Below are positions 23,963-33,777 of a stretch of DNA of 64,000 nucleotides, in pieces. The stretch comes from an uncultured Desulfobacterales bacterium. GTDB lineage: Bacteria; Desulfobacterota; Desulfobulbia; Desulfobulbales; Desulfocapsaceae. The first letter of the stretch is position 1, and every line of letters begins with the position of its first letter. The stretch is taken from assembly GCA_937915545.1 (NCBI GenBank), contig CALGIJ010000031.1:1-64000 (forward strand). Reading direction: 5' to 3'. The notes beneath the pieces were generated by a model, which was not told the origin of the DNA, did not search any database, and saw only the letters and a list, made by a program, of their open reading frames with translations. The position numbers were made by a program, and so were the translations under genes.

Positions 23963-24670
23963 GGGCGGCTTCTCCTCTCCGATGCCGAGGATGCGGAGGA
24001 TGACGATGCCCGCTTCGTAGAGCAGGTAGAGCGGCCCACCCATGAGAGCCATGTTGACCACGTCCGGGGTGGGGGTGAGGATCGCCGAAACGATGGCCAT
24101 AACGAGCAGGGCGTAACGCCGGTTCTTTTCGAAAAAGCGGCGGGTAATCACGCCAACCCTGGCGAGAAAGACCATGACAATGGGCAACTGAAAGATGACT
24201 CCGAAGGCGAGCAGGAAGACGGCGACGAAGGTGACGAACTGATTGACCGATATCACCGGGCGCAGTTCTTCCGAACCGAAACCGAGCAGAAAACTGATCC
24301 CGAACGGCAGGGTGACGAAGTAGCAGAAGGCGGTGCCGGCATAGAAGAGCAGGCAGGTACAGAGGACAAAGAAGAACACCTGTTTCGCCGACACCGCGAA
24401 GACTCGCCCGGCGGCCCGCCACAGCACCACGGTCGCCCATGGGACGAGGACGTACAACGCGACGAAGAAGGCCAGGGTGACATGGGCGAGAAACGGCCCG
24501 GCCACGGTGAAGAAATAGAGCTTGGTGTCGAGATGCCCCTGAATCAGCGCCAGGAGCCGCGGCGACAGCAGAAATACGGCGAAGGTCACCAGTCCGACGG
24601 CGAAAATGAGATTGCGCAGCGAACGGCGCAGGAGAATGATGAAGGTGACGAGTTTCGGTCGGTCGGCCAT
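23942..24670 (-). CDS. tatC: Sec-independent protein translocase TatC
   Basis: A 242-aa inner-membrane protein with six predicted helices, matching TatC in the segments PRLLALIQGHLDTKLYFFTVAGPF, FGVIFQLPIVMVFL and ILTPTPDVVNMALMGGPLYLLYE. TatC binds twin-arginine signal peptides and, with TatA, moves folded proteins (often cofactor enzymes) across the membrane. No tatA/B is nearby. I start it at ATG 24670 because the 50 residues encoded upstream are Pro-rich and unlike TatC. Confidence 0.9.
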   Translation of the reverse strand: MADRPKLVTFIILLRRSLRNLIFAVGLVTFAVFLLSPRLLALIQGHLDTKLYFFTVAGPFLAHVTLAFFVALYVLVPWATVVLWRAAGRVFAVSAKQVFFFVLCTCLLFYAGTAFCYFVTLPFGISFLLGFGSEELRPVISVNQFVTFVAVFLLAFGVIFQLPIVMVFLARVGVITRRFFEKNRRYALLVMAIVSAILTPTPDVVNMALMGGPLYLLYEAGIVILRILGIGEEKPPSELVQG

Positions 24671-24905
24671 GGGCGGCAATTCTGCTGGAGAGAGGCGGGG
24701 CGGCTCGTGGATGGCTGCAGGCAATCTGGGCAGCCAGGGGCGAGGGGGTAACGGCGGCATCTTGCCGCCGTCGCCGACGACTTGGCCGACAAAGGTAGCA
24801 GACCGCCCGGGAAAATGCAATTCGATAGCGGTTGCTTTCCGACAAGCCTCGTGATAAACAGAGCTCCTGGGCGTTTGACCTCATAAATCAACGGGATGAC
24901 CGATC

Positions 24906-26183
24906 ATGCTCGAACTACGCTACATACGGGAAAACCTCGAACTGGTGAAAGAAAAATGTCAGCATCGCGGCCTGGCGCCGGCTTTGCTCGACGAGTTCGC
25001 CGCCATCGACGGGCAGCGACGCCAACTCCTCGCCGAGGTGGAGCAACTGAAAAACAGGCGCAACAGCGTCTCCGACCAGATCGCCCGCCTCAAGCGGGAC
25101 GGCGGCGGACAGCAGGAAAGCGCTGACGCCCTGATCGTCGAGATGCGTAACGCCAACGGGCGCATTAAGGAGCTCGATGCCGAGCTGGCCACCGTCGAGG
25201 CCAGGCTCGACGGCCTGGTAATGACCATCCCCAACCTGCACCATGACTCGGTACCCCTGGGCAGCAGCGAGACTGATAACGTCGAGGTGAAGATTTGGGG
25301 GGAAAAACCGCAGTTCTCCTTCACCCCCAAGCCGCACTGGGAACTGGGCGAAGAGCTCGGCATCCTCGACTTCGAAAGAGCCGCCAAGCTCTCCGGCGCC
25401 CGCTTCTCGGTGCTCAGGGGGCTGGCCGCCAAGCTTGAGCGGGCCCTGATCAACTTCATGCTCGACCTCCATACCGAGCGCCATGGCTACAGCGAGGTGC
25501 TGCCACCCTTCATGGTCAATACGCCGACCATGACCGCCACCGGCCAGCTGCCCAAGTTCGCCGATGACCTGTTCAAAATCGAAGGCTGGGACCTCTACCT
25601 CATCCCCACCGCCGAGGTCCCGGTGACCAACATCCACCGCGACGAGACCCTGAGCGAAGCCGACCTGCCCATCAAATATACCGCCTACACCCCCTGCTTC
25701 CGCTCCGAGGCCGGCAGCCACGGCCGCGACACCCGTGGCCTCATCCGCCAGCACCAGTTCGACAAGGTTGAACTGGTCAAGTTCGTCGTTCCCGAGACCT
25801 CCGACGACGAGCTCGAGCGACTCCTCGCCGACGCCGAGACGGTCTTGCAGCTGCTCGGCCTCCACTATCGCGTAGTGGCCCTGTGCACCGGCGATATCGG
25901 CTTCTCCTCGGCCAAGACCTACGATATCGAGGTGTGGCTACCCGGACAGAACGCCTATCGCGAGATCTCTTCCTGCTCCAACTTCCTCGACTTCCAGGCG
26001 AGGCGAGGCGGTATCAGGTATCGCCCCGAGGGGCAAAAGAAAAGCAGGCTGGTGCACACCCTCAACGGCTCCGGCCTGGCGGTGGGCAGAACCCTGGTGG
26101 CGATCATGGAAAACTTTCAGCGCGAAGACGGCGGTATTGACATCCCCGAGGCCCTCTTGCCTTACATGAACCGGCGCTTCTGA
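24906..26183 (+). CDS. serS: seryl-tRNA synthetase
   Basis: A full-length 425-aa class II synthetase. The N-terminal coiled-coil arm (about 25-105) is followed by the catalytic domain with motif 2 in FRSEAGSHGRDTRGLIRQHQ and motif 3 in GSGLAVGRTLVAIMEN. Conserved TAEVPVTN and EISSCSNFLDFQARR are present. It charges tRNA-Ser and, in organisms with selenocysteine, tRNA-Sec. A hairpin follows the stop. Confidence 0.97.
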   Translation: MLELRYIRENLELVKEKCQHRGLAPALLDEFAAIDGQRRQLLAEVEQLKNRRNSVSDQIARLKRDGGGQQESADALIVEMRNANGRIKELDAELATVEARLDGLVMTIPNLHHDSVPLGSSETDNVEVKIWGEKPQFSFTPKPHWELGEELGILDFERAAKLSGARFSVLRGLAAKLERALINFMLDLHTERHGYSEVLPPFMVNTPTMTATGQLPKFADDLFKIEGWDLYLIPTAEVPVTNIHRDETLSEADLPIKYTAYTPCFRSEAGSHGRDTRGLIRQHQFDKVELVKFVVPETSDDELERLLADAETVLQLLGLHYRVVALCTGDIGFSSAKTYDIEVWLPGQNAYREISSCSNFLDFQARRGGIRYRPEGQKKSRLVHTLNGSGLAVGRTLVAIMENFQREDGGIDIPEALLPYMNRRF

Positions 26184-26199
26184 GCCAGACCCCTCCCCT

Positions 26200-26231
26200 G
26201 GCCCTGCCCCCGGCCACCGGGTGGCAGGGCC
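26200..26231 (+). terminator. hairpin after serS
   Basis: GGCCCTGCC (26200-26208) and GGCAGGGCC (26223-26231) form a perfect 9-bp stem 17 bp beyond the serS stop. There is no T-run after it, so it may work with Rho or only stabilise the transcript. Confidence 0.5.
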
Positions 26232-26488
26232 CTGACAACTCTAGCATCCAAGAAGTGGTCTAACGCAGGCATGGCTGGCGACAGCCCAGCGTCTGCCTGC
26301 AGCGTGAACCCGTGAAAATGGTCGTTGCAAAACTCCCCCCGGGTCTGTATATGATTCCTCGATCCTCTTTTTGCGCCACCTCAACCAGCTGATATCTCCC
26401 GGCCGCCCCGGCTAAACCCCCGACACGCACTTCACCGCCCATCCCGCCGTCGCCGCAGCAACGGCCTCCACCCCGGTCACCATCCGCC
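26232..26488. other. intergenic region between serS and a membrane protein gene
   Basis: Together with the hairpin the gap is about 305 bp. No gene, RNA motif or clear promoter recognised. Confidence 0.4.
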
Positions 26489-28081
26489 ATGAACGCAAGC
26501 GTCCTCCCGCCATTCCTCCGCGCCCTGGCAAACCCGCAGCCAAAGACGACGGCGGCTGTCGAAAACGCCGCCCTCGCCCTGTGGATCTTCGCCGTTGTCG
26601 CCTCCACCCTGACCCACGAACTGTGGCGTGATGAGACACGGGAATTCCTCATGGCCACCGGCACCAGCAGTTTTTCCGAATACTTCGCCCTCGCCAAGTA
26701 CGACGGCCACCCCCTGCTGTGGCGCACCATCCTCATGGCCATGTATGCCTTGATCCCGCATCAGGTCTCCCTGCAGATGGCCAGCCTGGTTATCGGCTAT
26801 GCGACCGTGCACCTCTTCGTCAAGCACTCACCCTTCCCTCTGGCGATCAAGGTACTGTTCATCTTCGGCGTGATTCCCTTCTCGGTCAACGCCGTCGACG
26901 CCCGCGACTATGGCATCAGCATGTTCCTCTTTTTCGCCATGGCCATCCTCGCCGGGAAGAAGGAACCACGGCCGCTGGCCATCGGCGCCCTCCTCTTCCT
27001 CCAGGCCAACAGCAACCAGTACGGCATGTACCTCTCCGGGCTTTTTCTCGCCGGCTGGCTGGCCGACTCCGGTTTCGCCGTGCTCAAGGAGAGGAGATAC
27101 CTGCTGGCCGCCGCCATCGCCCTGGCAGGCATCGCCATCTCCTACTACAGCACCAGGGTCGATGCCGAATCGGTATTCGTCTCCGCCAACCACTTCGCCA
27201 AGGTCAACTGGCCGGCAGTCCTGTCGCGGGCCTTGCGCCATCCCGGGGAACTGCTGCTCTATATCATGCACGTCAAGATCGGTTACCGCGACCTCTTCGT
27301 CGCCGCGCTGATTGCCGCCCTGCTCTGCGTCCGGCCATACTGGGGGGCTACCCTCTTCGTCGCCTTCTTCATCTTCAATGTCGTCGGCCTGGCCATCATC
27401 TACCCGCAGACCAGGCACCAGGGGGTGATCATCGGGTTCACCATGGCCCTGTTATGGATGACCTGGGACGGTCTTCGCAGCGGCTCCCGCACCGGCCTCT
27501 TTCGTCACGCCAGGACGGTCTTTCTCGGCGTGATGCTGGTCTTTCTCCTGCCCTTCCTGCTCAAGCAGATCCATATCAACGCCTTCATCGTCCGCGAAGA
27601 GGCGGCGGTGGAAAAGAGCTCCGCCCAGGCCATCGGCAAATACCTGACCACCAACGCCCAGCTGCACGAGGCCATCATCATCGGCTCCCCGGAATACGCC
27701 ATCGAGCCGATCGCCTTCTACGCCCAGAACAAGCTCTACCTGGTGCAGGAAGGCACCCTGCATAACTTCGTGCGTTTTGCCAAGGAGTACGAACGTCCGG
27801 AAGACCTGCGGCAAATCCTCGCCGCGGCGGAAGAACTCAATCAGCGCTACCACGTGCCGATCGTCATCGCCCTCGGCTACTTCGACGTCACCGAGGGCAG
27901 ATCGTTCGGCACTATCTACCGCGGCGTCTTCACCTTCAACGACATCGAGCGCTTCAAGCAAAAGACCATCAAGCTGGCGGAGTTCAACACCTCCCTCGGT
28001 GACGAGAACTTCCAGCTCTTCCTCTATCTCCCGCCGCAGGAGCTGGAGGCCTATCGCGAGAAATACATGCAGCTGCGCTGA
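26489..28081 (+). CDS. multi-spanning membrane protein, GT-C glycosyltransferase-like
   Basis: A 530-aa protein with about 9-11 hydrophobic segments between residues 25 and 370 and a soluble C-terminal domain (about 370-530). An acidic pair shortly after the first helix (HELWRDETREF), followed by YDGHPLLWR, fits the first-loop Asp-Glu motif of lipid-linked-sugar-dependent GT-C enzymes. It probably transfers a sugar in the envelope, but donor and acceptor are unknown. No neighbouring glycan genes support a pathway. Confidence 0.65.
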   Translation: MNASVLPPFLRALANPQPKTTAAVENAALALWIFAVVASTLTHELWRDETREFLMATGTSSFSEYFALAKYDGHPLLWRTILMAMYALIPHQVSLQMASLVIGYATVHLFVKHSPFPLAIKVLFIFGVIPFSVNAVDARDYGISMFLFFAMAILAGKKEPRPLAIGALLFLQANSNQYGMYLSGLFLAGWLADSGFAVLKERRYLLAAAIALAGIAISYYSTRVDAESVFVSANHFAKVNWPAVLSRALRHPGELLLYIMHVKIGYRDLFVAALIAALLCVRPYWGATLFVAFFIFNVVGLAIIYPQTRHQGVIIGFTMALLWMTWDGLRSGSRTGLFRHARTVFLGVMLVFLLPFLLKQIHINAFIVREEAAVEKSSAQAIGKYLTTNAQLHEAIIIGSPEYAIEPIAFYAQNKLYLVQEGTLHNFVRFAKEYERPEDLRQILAAAEELNQRYHVPIVIALGYFDVTEGRSFGTIYRGVFTFNDIERFKQKTIKLAEFNTSLGDENFQLFLYLPPQELEAYREKYMQLR

Positions 28082-28126
28082 GCGCCGACCGTCGAAGAAA
28101 ACTGCCGGGAAGGGAGATGACAGCCG

Positions 28127-28780
28127 TCAGTCGCCGATCTTGATGCGCAGTTCGATCTCCCGCACCTCATCATTCAGCTTGAGGGAGGACACGAAACCCT
28201 GCACGCTGCCCGCCAGGGCCTCCTGAACGAAGCTCTTTATCGGGACGCGGTCGCCATTGACGAGCAGGGTGGCCATCTCCCTGCGCCCCTTGTCGCGCAG
28301 GTAGCGCTTTTCGATGAAATGGGCGATCTCACTGACCGCATCGAGGGCGAAGACGTTGTCACCAGGGACATTGTCGAGGTCGGTGGCCACGGCGACGATG
28401 CCCTGGACCTCCTCGCGCAGTGACTGCTCGAGATTGCGCAGCACCTCGATCTTCGGCACTTTCCTGGCCGTCTTGAAGCCTTCCCCGACAACCAGGTCGA
28501 CATCGGCGAAGAAGCGGTGCGCCAGGGTGCGCAGGGAGAGACGGGGATTGCTGGTCTGCAGCACCATCTGGTCAGGCGCGACGAGCATCACGCCGACCGC
28601 CCCTGCCTGGCGGTGCTTATGGGTATCGGTGCCCGGCGTATCGAAGGGAATGCCCTCGTCGCTGGTCGACTTGATCACCGCAACGCGATAGCCGAGCCCG
28701 GTGAGGCAGGAAACGACCCGGCTGGCCAGGGTGGTCTTGCCGCTGTCGTGCCAGCCGATAAAGGTAATGATTGGTGCCAT
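28127..28780 (-). CDS. mobB: molybdopterin-guanine dinucleotide biosynthesis protein MobB
   Basis: A 217-aa GTPase-like protein: P-loop FIGWHDSGKTTLASRV near the start, then AVIKSTSDEG, TDTHKHRQAGA and LVVGEGFK as in MobB. It assists the last steps of bis-MGD cofactor formation. Residues about 165-217 form an extra C-terminal piece beyond the usual 170 aa. ATG 28780 has AGGAG upstream. Two other molybdoenzyme-linked genes (FdhD and an oxidoreductase) occur in the window, though not adjacent. Confidence 0.88.
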   Translation of the reverse strand: MAPIITFIGWHDSGKTTLASRVVSCLTGLGYRVAVIKSTSDEGIPFDTPGTDTHKHRQAGAVGVMLVAPDQMVLQTSNPRLSLRTLAHRFFADVDLVVGEGFKTARKVPKIEVLRNLEQSLREEVQGIVAVATDLDNVPGDNVFALDAVSEIAHFIEKRYLRDKGRREMATLLVNGDRVPIKSFVQEALAGSVQGFVSSLKLNDEVREIELRIKIGD

Positions 28781-29516
28781 ACACTCCTCTTGCCCCCCTC
28801 GCGGGAGGTCGATATTGCCAGGGGTCTGCCTGCCCGCGGCAGCGGGCGGATACACGGACGTAAAACAGCAGAGGCCCTGCAGCCGGCGACAACACCCGGC
28901 GCAACGCCGCCACCAAGGTAGCATACGCAAAAGAGCTTGCACACCGAATTATCTGCTCGGGCGCTGGAATGTTCTTTCGCCGGGGCAAGGGCCCGCCGTC
29001 GCGACGAGGGCGGCGGCCGACCCCGCTCATCGAGCGGGGGAAAGCTGTTGGCGACAGGGGGGATTCATTTTCCGACTCGATGAGGACAGACCCCGGAGAG
29101 GCACGATGTCCTTGCTCAAGGGAACAGCCACCCCCGGGGATGGAGGTTGACCTCGACAGACACTGACCCGGAGGGAATCCCCCGGGTCGACGGACCCACG
29201 GCACAAGGGATGCAGCGTTTTCCCTACTTCATTCCACAGCCTTGCCAAATCCACCCCTGCCGCCAACAAAACACTTGGGCCCGCCGTCCGCACATCATCC
29301 AGGCGCACCACCCCGGCTGGCCAAATTGGCGGCCTTGCCGGGGCAGCGGCTGCAGGCGGCTGCACCCCTCGAGAAAATTTCTCCAGGAAGTCGCGCCTGA
29401 CAGCGAACGGTAACCCTAACGTGCTAGGCAGTATAGAGGATCGCCATAATGATGAAAATCGGGCACAGCCCTTTTATTGTGTAAGGCCATGCCGACAACA
29501 GAGGTAGGACGGGAAC
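28781..29516. other. 736-bp region without a recognisable gene
   Basis: GC-rich DNA between mobB and the NarL-type regulator gene, both on the minus strand. It has a perfect 8-bp hairpin (CCCCGCTC-ATC-GAGCGGGG, 29021-29039) and several shorter GC-rich inverted repeats. Open frames here lack start signals and family resemblance. It holds the mobB leader (about 200 nt available). I tried to fit a molybdenum-cofactor RNA motif and could not. Confidence 0.5.
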
Positions 29517-30191
29517 CTACGAGAGGTCCTTGCCATCCGGATCGAAAAACTCCTGCTCGGTCCACAGGACGGCGCGGCGGATGAGCTCGGCGGCGGTCTT
29601 GATGCCCATCTTCTGCTTGACCCGGTCACGGTAGGTGCCGATGGTCTTGACGCCGAGGTTCATGCGTTCGGCAATCTCGCGGGTGGAAAGCCCGGCGCCG
29701 ATCAAGCGGAAGACCTCCAACTCGCGGTCGGTAAGCAGGTCGACGGTGGGCACGGCGATGTCGTCCTGCTTCCAGTGGAAGCGGTCGAGGAGCCGCTCCA
29801 TGATATTGGCGCTGACGTGGATCTTGCCGCCGAGGATATTACGCAGGGCGACAATGACCTTCTCGCTGGCCTCTTTTTTCATGATATAGCCGCGCGCCCC
29901 GGCACGGATCGCCCGCTCCGCCCAGACCTGCTCGTCGTGCATGGAGAGGACGAGGATCGGCGGGCTGTTCTTCTCGCCGGACAACTCCTTGACCAGATCG
30001 AGGCCGTTCTCCCCGGCCAGGGTGATATCGATGATGGCCAGGTCCGGGCTATGCTGCTGGATGAGGCGGCGCGCGCCGGCGATGTCCTCGGCCATGCCGC
30101 AGACGGTGAAATCGTCCTCCTGGTTGAGCAGTTCCGCCATCCCCATGCGAAAGATGGGGTGATCGTCGACGATGATGACCCGTGCCTTCAT
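29517..30191 (-). CDS. NarL/FixJ-type response regulator
   Basis: 224 aa: receiver domain with IIVDDHPIFRMG and phospho-acceptor Asp in LAIIDITLAGENG, then a LuxR-type helix-turn-helix (LTDRELEVFRLIGAGLSTRE...VKTIGTYRDRVKQKMGIK). It binds DNA when phosphorylated. The ATG overlaps the stop of the kinase gene by 4 bp, so the kinase upstream is its partner. Targets are unknown. Confidence 0.93.
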   Translation of the reverse strand: MKARVIIVDDHPIFRMGMAELLNQEDDFTVCGMAEDIAGARRLIQQHSPDLAIIDITLAGENGLDLVKELSGEKNSPPILVLSMHDEQVWAERAIRAGARGYIMKKEASEKVIVALRNILGGKIHVSANIMERLLDRFHWKQDDIAVPTVDLLTDRELEVFRLIGAGLSTREIAERMNLGVKTIGTYRDRVKQKMGIKTAAELIRRAVLWTEQEFFDPDGKDLS

Positions 30192-32632
30192 TCCCGCCCC
30201 TCGCCGTTCACGGCAATGATCGTGCCGCTCTTTTCGCCGGAATTGATGATCAGCGTGGCGCCGATGGCCTTGGCCCGGTATTTCATGGTATGAAAACCCA
30301 TGCCCGTGGCCGCCGGCGTCCCGGCGAAGCCCTTGCCGTCGTCAACGATCTTGATCGAAAATCCGTTCTCGTCCTGAACCATATAGATGCCAATGTTATT
30401 GGGCTTGCCATGCCGCGCGGCATTGAACACCGCCTCGCGGATGATGTAGTGGAGATGGGTGGCGGTGTTCTTGCCGAGGCTGTAGCCATTATCCTGCCAC
30501 GACAAATCGAAGTTCACCTTAAACATTTTTTTAGCCTCGGCAACCAGCTCCTCGATGGCCGCCTCAAGGCCGTACTCCACCACATGCACCGGATAGAGCC
30601 CCTGGGAGAGGCGCCTCGTCTTGTCGATGGCGTCGCGGATGAGGTTGCGGATGGTGCCCAGCTGTTCGGCCCGCTCCGGCGCCTCGGCCCACAGGTGCTG
30701 CTGCAGGGCCTTGCTGAGCAGCTCGACCCCGGTGAGGTGCGAGCCGAGGTCGTCATGCAGGTCGCGGCCGATCTTGCTGCGCTCCTCCTCGCTGACGGCG
30801 ATGATCTGCCGCTCGAGTCGCGCCAGTTCCTCCTCGGCGCTCTTCTTGAGGACATGCCCCCATAGTCCTTCGAGGAGCATGGTCACCTGACGCACATCGC
30901 CGTTGTCATAGCGTTCGCGATTATTGCAGACCCCGGCCATGGCGGAGATCCGGCCATCGTTGAAGAGCGGCACGTCGAGGTGGCGCCGCACCTCGCGCAG
31001 ATAGGGGTAGCAGTCGTACTCCTCCCTCACCGGTAGGGCGTTGACGATGACCGCGCGCCTGGCGCTCACCGCCCGGCCAGGCAGACCGGCACGGGAGACA
31101 GGGATCGACAACTCCACCAGCCCGTCTTCGCCCAACTCGTTGCCATCCTTGTCGATATGGGCGCAGAGGGTGATATGGCTCTGCGCGCCATCGACCAGGG
31201 CGAGATAGCCCTCCTCGCTGCGGGTGATGCGGATGATACGCTCGAGGATGAAGCGATACTTATCGGGCAGACTGTTTTTCTCGATCATGCCCAGTTGCAC
31301 CAGGGAGTCGAGGCGCAGCTCGTCGCGGTGCAGCAGCGTCTCGTTGTTGATGCGATACTCGACCATGCGATTGGCCAGCCGCCCGAGATCCTCGAACTCG
31401 CGGAAGGTGAGATTGGTGTTGTCGATCTTGACGTTGGAGTCGGCGGCCTTCTGGAAAAAATTCGTGAACAGGGTGATGCCCTGCTTGATCTTGTACGAGT
31501 AATAGAGGGTCGAGGCGAGCAGGAAGATGACGGCGACGGCGAAGAGAACGACAAAGGTGAGGACGTTCTTGAAGGCGATGCGCTGGTAGGTCTCGGTCTC
31601 GTAGAGGATTGCCTGTTCCATGCCGTCCATGTACATCGAAGTGCCCACCACCCAGCCCCAGGGCGCGAAGCCGGTGACGTAGGCCAGCTTCTGGTGGGCG
31701 GTGGCGGCGCCGGTGGCGGTGTAGTTGACGTAGCCCGGTTTCTTTACCCCCGCCTCGAGGAAAGCCCGACCATATTCGAAGCCGTTGCTGTCGATGAGGT
31801 CGCGCACCGACCGCCCGATGAGGCGCTCGTCCTGGTGGCCGATGATGGTGCCGTCGGCGCGCAGGCAGAAGACCTCGCCATCGGCGGCGAAGCGGATCCC
31901 CTGAATGCGCGCCAGCACCTCACGCTGCAAGTTTTCCTCAAGCTCGTTACTGTAAATGGCGGCGCCGATGAACCAGTCGAGTGGCTGAAAATACTTGACA
32001 AAGGCGATATTGGAGAGCTCCTCGCCAGGGAACATCGGCTTGGTGAGCTTATAGCGCAGCAGCCCTGCCTCCTTGTCGCGGACGATGCTCTGAATGACGC
32101 CGATCAGATCACGGCCAATGAGCCGTTCGAACTGCGCAGCGGTCTTGCCCTCAAAGAGCGGCTCGTCGGCGAAGAGGTCGACGGTGCCGCCGTCGACGCG
32201 GCCAAGGAAATAATAGCCGCGCCCGTTGTTCCAGCGCATCGGCCGCAACAGCTCGCCAACCATGGAACGAAGCTCCTCGGGGTTCTTGTCGTCCTTGTAG
32301 AGCCGGTAGTTGTGGGAGGCGATGGTATAGGCAGCCTGGACGCGGTCGCGGATGTCGTGCTCGACGCGCAGGTCGTTCTGCTCCTGGAGGTGGACGATGA
32401 GCTCGACCACTTTGTCCGACTCTTCTTTGAGGCGGCTCTCGTACTGGTGCTTGTAGTTGGTCTTGATGACCTCGACGCTCTCCTGGTAGGCCTGGTATTC
32501 GTTCATCGCCCAGAAACTGCCGATAAAGGTGGTGAGCGAGGTGATGACTACCAACGAGGCATAAAAAGGCGCCGCGGATAAGGTGATCTTACTGAACATC
32601 GTCGATTTTCTGCGACCGTCGGACACCGTCAC
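30188..32632 (-). CDS. membrane sensor histidine kinase with periplasmic Cache domain, GAF and HisKA_3 domains
   Basis: 814 aa. TM1 is at about 18-41, and a large periplasmic double-Cache region spans about 45-345 (repeated GRGYYFLGRVDG, VKYFQPLDWFIGAAIY, GFAPWGWVVGTSMY). TM2 is near 355-378, then a HAMP-like linker and a GAF-like domain (about 440-590). The kinase core is of NarX type: His626 in GRDLHDDLGSHLTG, ATPase motifs NAARHGKPNN, DDGKGF and GMGFHTM. The GTG start at 32632 overlaps the stop of the binding-protein gene (GTGA), so stoichiometric co-translation is likely. Confidence 0.92.
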   Translation of the reverse strand: MTVSDGRRKSTMFSKITLSAAPFYASLVVITSLTTFIGSFWAMNEYQAYQESVEVIKTNYKHQYESRLKEESDKVVELIVHLQEQNDLRVEHDIRDRVQAAYTIASHNYRLYKDDKNPEELRSMVGELLRPMRWNNGRGYYFLGRVDGGTVDLFADEPLFEGKTAAQFERLIGRDLIGVIQSIVRDKEAGLLRYKLTKPMFPGEELSNIAFVKYFQPLDWFIGAAIYSNELEENLQREVLARIQGIRFAADGEVFCLRADGTIIGHQDERLIGRSVRDLIDSNGFEYGRAFLEAGVKKPGYVNYTATGAATAHQKLAYVTGFAPWGWVVGTSMYMDGMEQAILYETETYQRIAFKNVLTFVVLFAVAVIFLLASTLYYSYKIKQGITLFTNFFQKAADSNVKIDNTNLTFREFEDLGRLANRMVEYRINNETLLHRDELRLDSLVQLGMIEKNSLPDKYRFILERIIRITRSEEGYLALVDGAQSHITLCAHIDKDGNELGEDGLVELSIPVSRAGLPGRAVSARRAVIVNALPVREEYDCYPYLREVRRHLDVPLFNDGRISAMAGVCNNRERYDNGDVRQVTMLLEGLWGHVLKKSAEEELARLERQIIAVSEEERSKIGRDLHDDLGSHLTGVELLSKALQQHLWAEAPERAEQLGTIRNLIRDAIDKTRRLSQGLYPVHVVEYGLEAAIEELVAEAKKMFKVNFDLSWQDNGYSLGKNTATHLHYIIREAVFNAARHGKPNNIGIYMVQDENGFSIKIVDDGKGFAGTPAATGMGFHTMKYRAKAIGATLIINSGEKSGTIIAVNGEGRE

Positions 32633-33777
32633 TCTCCCGGCTCGAGGGTGCGGACCGTCGGGTAGATGGAGGTCAGGTAGACCTCGTCCAGCCCCTGGTG
32701 GTCGCCGGGTCCGAACTGCAGGATCAGACCGCCCAGATCGAAGCGTCCGCTGGACTCCATGGCGGCGAGGAACTTTTCGCGGGTCAGTTCCCCCTCGACC
32801 CGCTGGGCGATGGCGCCGAAGAGCTTGCCGCTCATATAGCCCTCGAGGGAGATGAAGCTGATCGGCGAATCATGCTGGTACTTGGCCATGGCCGCCTTGT
32901 ATTCCCGCACCAGTTCGATATCGGTCTCCGCGGGATAGGGCACCACCTGGGAGACCACCACGTCCTCGCCGTAGCCGCCCAGCACCTGGCGCAGGCTCTC
33001 GGTACCGACGAAGCTGATGTTGCAGAACTTCACCTTGCCGCCGACCTTGATCTTGCTCAGCTTGATGAACTCGGCGCAGGCGGCGTAGGCCCCCACCATG
33101 ACCACCACTTCCGGCCTGGCCTCGTAGATATCCTGCAAGGCGCCCATCACCGCCACGGTATTGCGCTCGTAGCTGCCCTGGGAGACGAGGGCCATGCCGC
33201 GCCTGGCCAGGGCAATCTCGATGCCACGCAAACCGTCGTAGCCATAGCTGTCGTTCTGGTAGAAGCAGGCGATACGGCGATACCTCTTGCCGTCGACGAG
33301 GAACGAGGCGAGCTTTTCCAACTCCTGGTAGTAGCTGGCGCGGACATTGATGACATAGGGCTGGAATGGCACGCGCAGCACCTCGGCGCCGGTGAAGGGG
33401 CCGACGAAGGGGATGCGCGCATCGTTGATCAGCGGGATGACGGCCTTGGCGGTGGGAGTACCCACCGCACCGATGAGGGCGAACACCTTGTCTTCGGAGA
33501 TGAGGTCTTTGGTGTTGCGTACCGCCTTATCTGGCTCGTAGCCATCGTCACGGCTGACCAGCACCACTTCCTGCCCCTTGATGCCGCCCTGGTCGTTGAT
33601 CAGCGAAAATGCCGCCAACAGGCCGGCGCGCATCTCCAGACCGAGGTTCTGGGCCGGACCGCTGAGCACCGCCGACTGGCCGAGGTACAGTGGCGGGAGC
33701 TCGCCATGGCCGCTCGCTGGAAGCGTCAGGCACAAGGCAAGGATCAGCAGCGTCATACTGCCTATGCGCACGACCAT
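32629..33777 (-). CDS. periplasmic ABC-type substrate-binding protein (branched-chain amino acid/amide type), probably a sensory co-receptor
   Basis: A 382-aa protein with a signal peptide (SMTLLILALCLTLPASG) and a two-lobe type I periplasmic binding fold: YLGQSAVLSGPAQNLGLEMRAGLLAAF, GIKGQEVVLVSRDDGYEPDKAV, ALIGAVGTPTAKAVIP. Starts at ATG 33777 behind GGGGG. There is no permease or ATPase gene nearby. Instead it overlaps a Cache-domain kinase gene by 4 bp. I infer it presents its ligand to the kinase rather than to a transporter. Confidence 0.85.
   Translation of the reverse strand: MVVRIGSMTLLILALCLTLPASGHGELPPLYLGQSAVLSGPAQNLGLEMRAGLLAAFSLINDQGGIKGQEVVLVSRDDGYEPDKAVRNTKDLISEDKVFALIGAVGTPTAKAVIPLINDARIPFVGPFTGAEVLRVPFQPYVINVRASYYQELEKLASFLVDGKRYRRIACFYQNDSYGYDGLRGIEIALARRGMALVSQGSYERNTVAVMGALQDIYEARPEVVVMVGAYAACAEFIKLSKIKVGGKVKFCNISFVGTESLRQVLGGYGEDVVVSQVVPYPAETDIELVREYKAAMAKYQHDSPISFISLEGYMSGKLFGAIAQRVEGELTREKFLAAMESSGRFDLGGLILQFGPGDHQGLDEVYLTSIYPTVRTLEPGE

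Noticed and set aside
28781..29000. Molybdenum-cofactor riboswitch in the mobB leader
   Set aside because: I could not match the conserved core of that RNA to the leader by eye; only generic GC-rich hairpins are visible.
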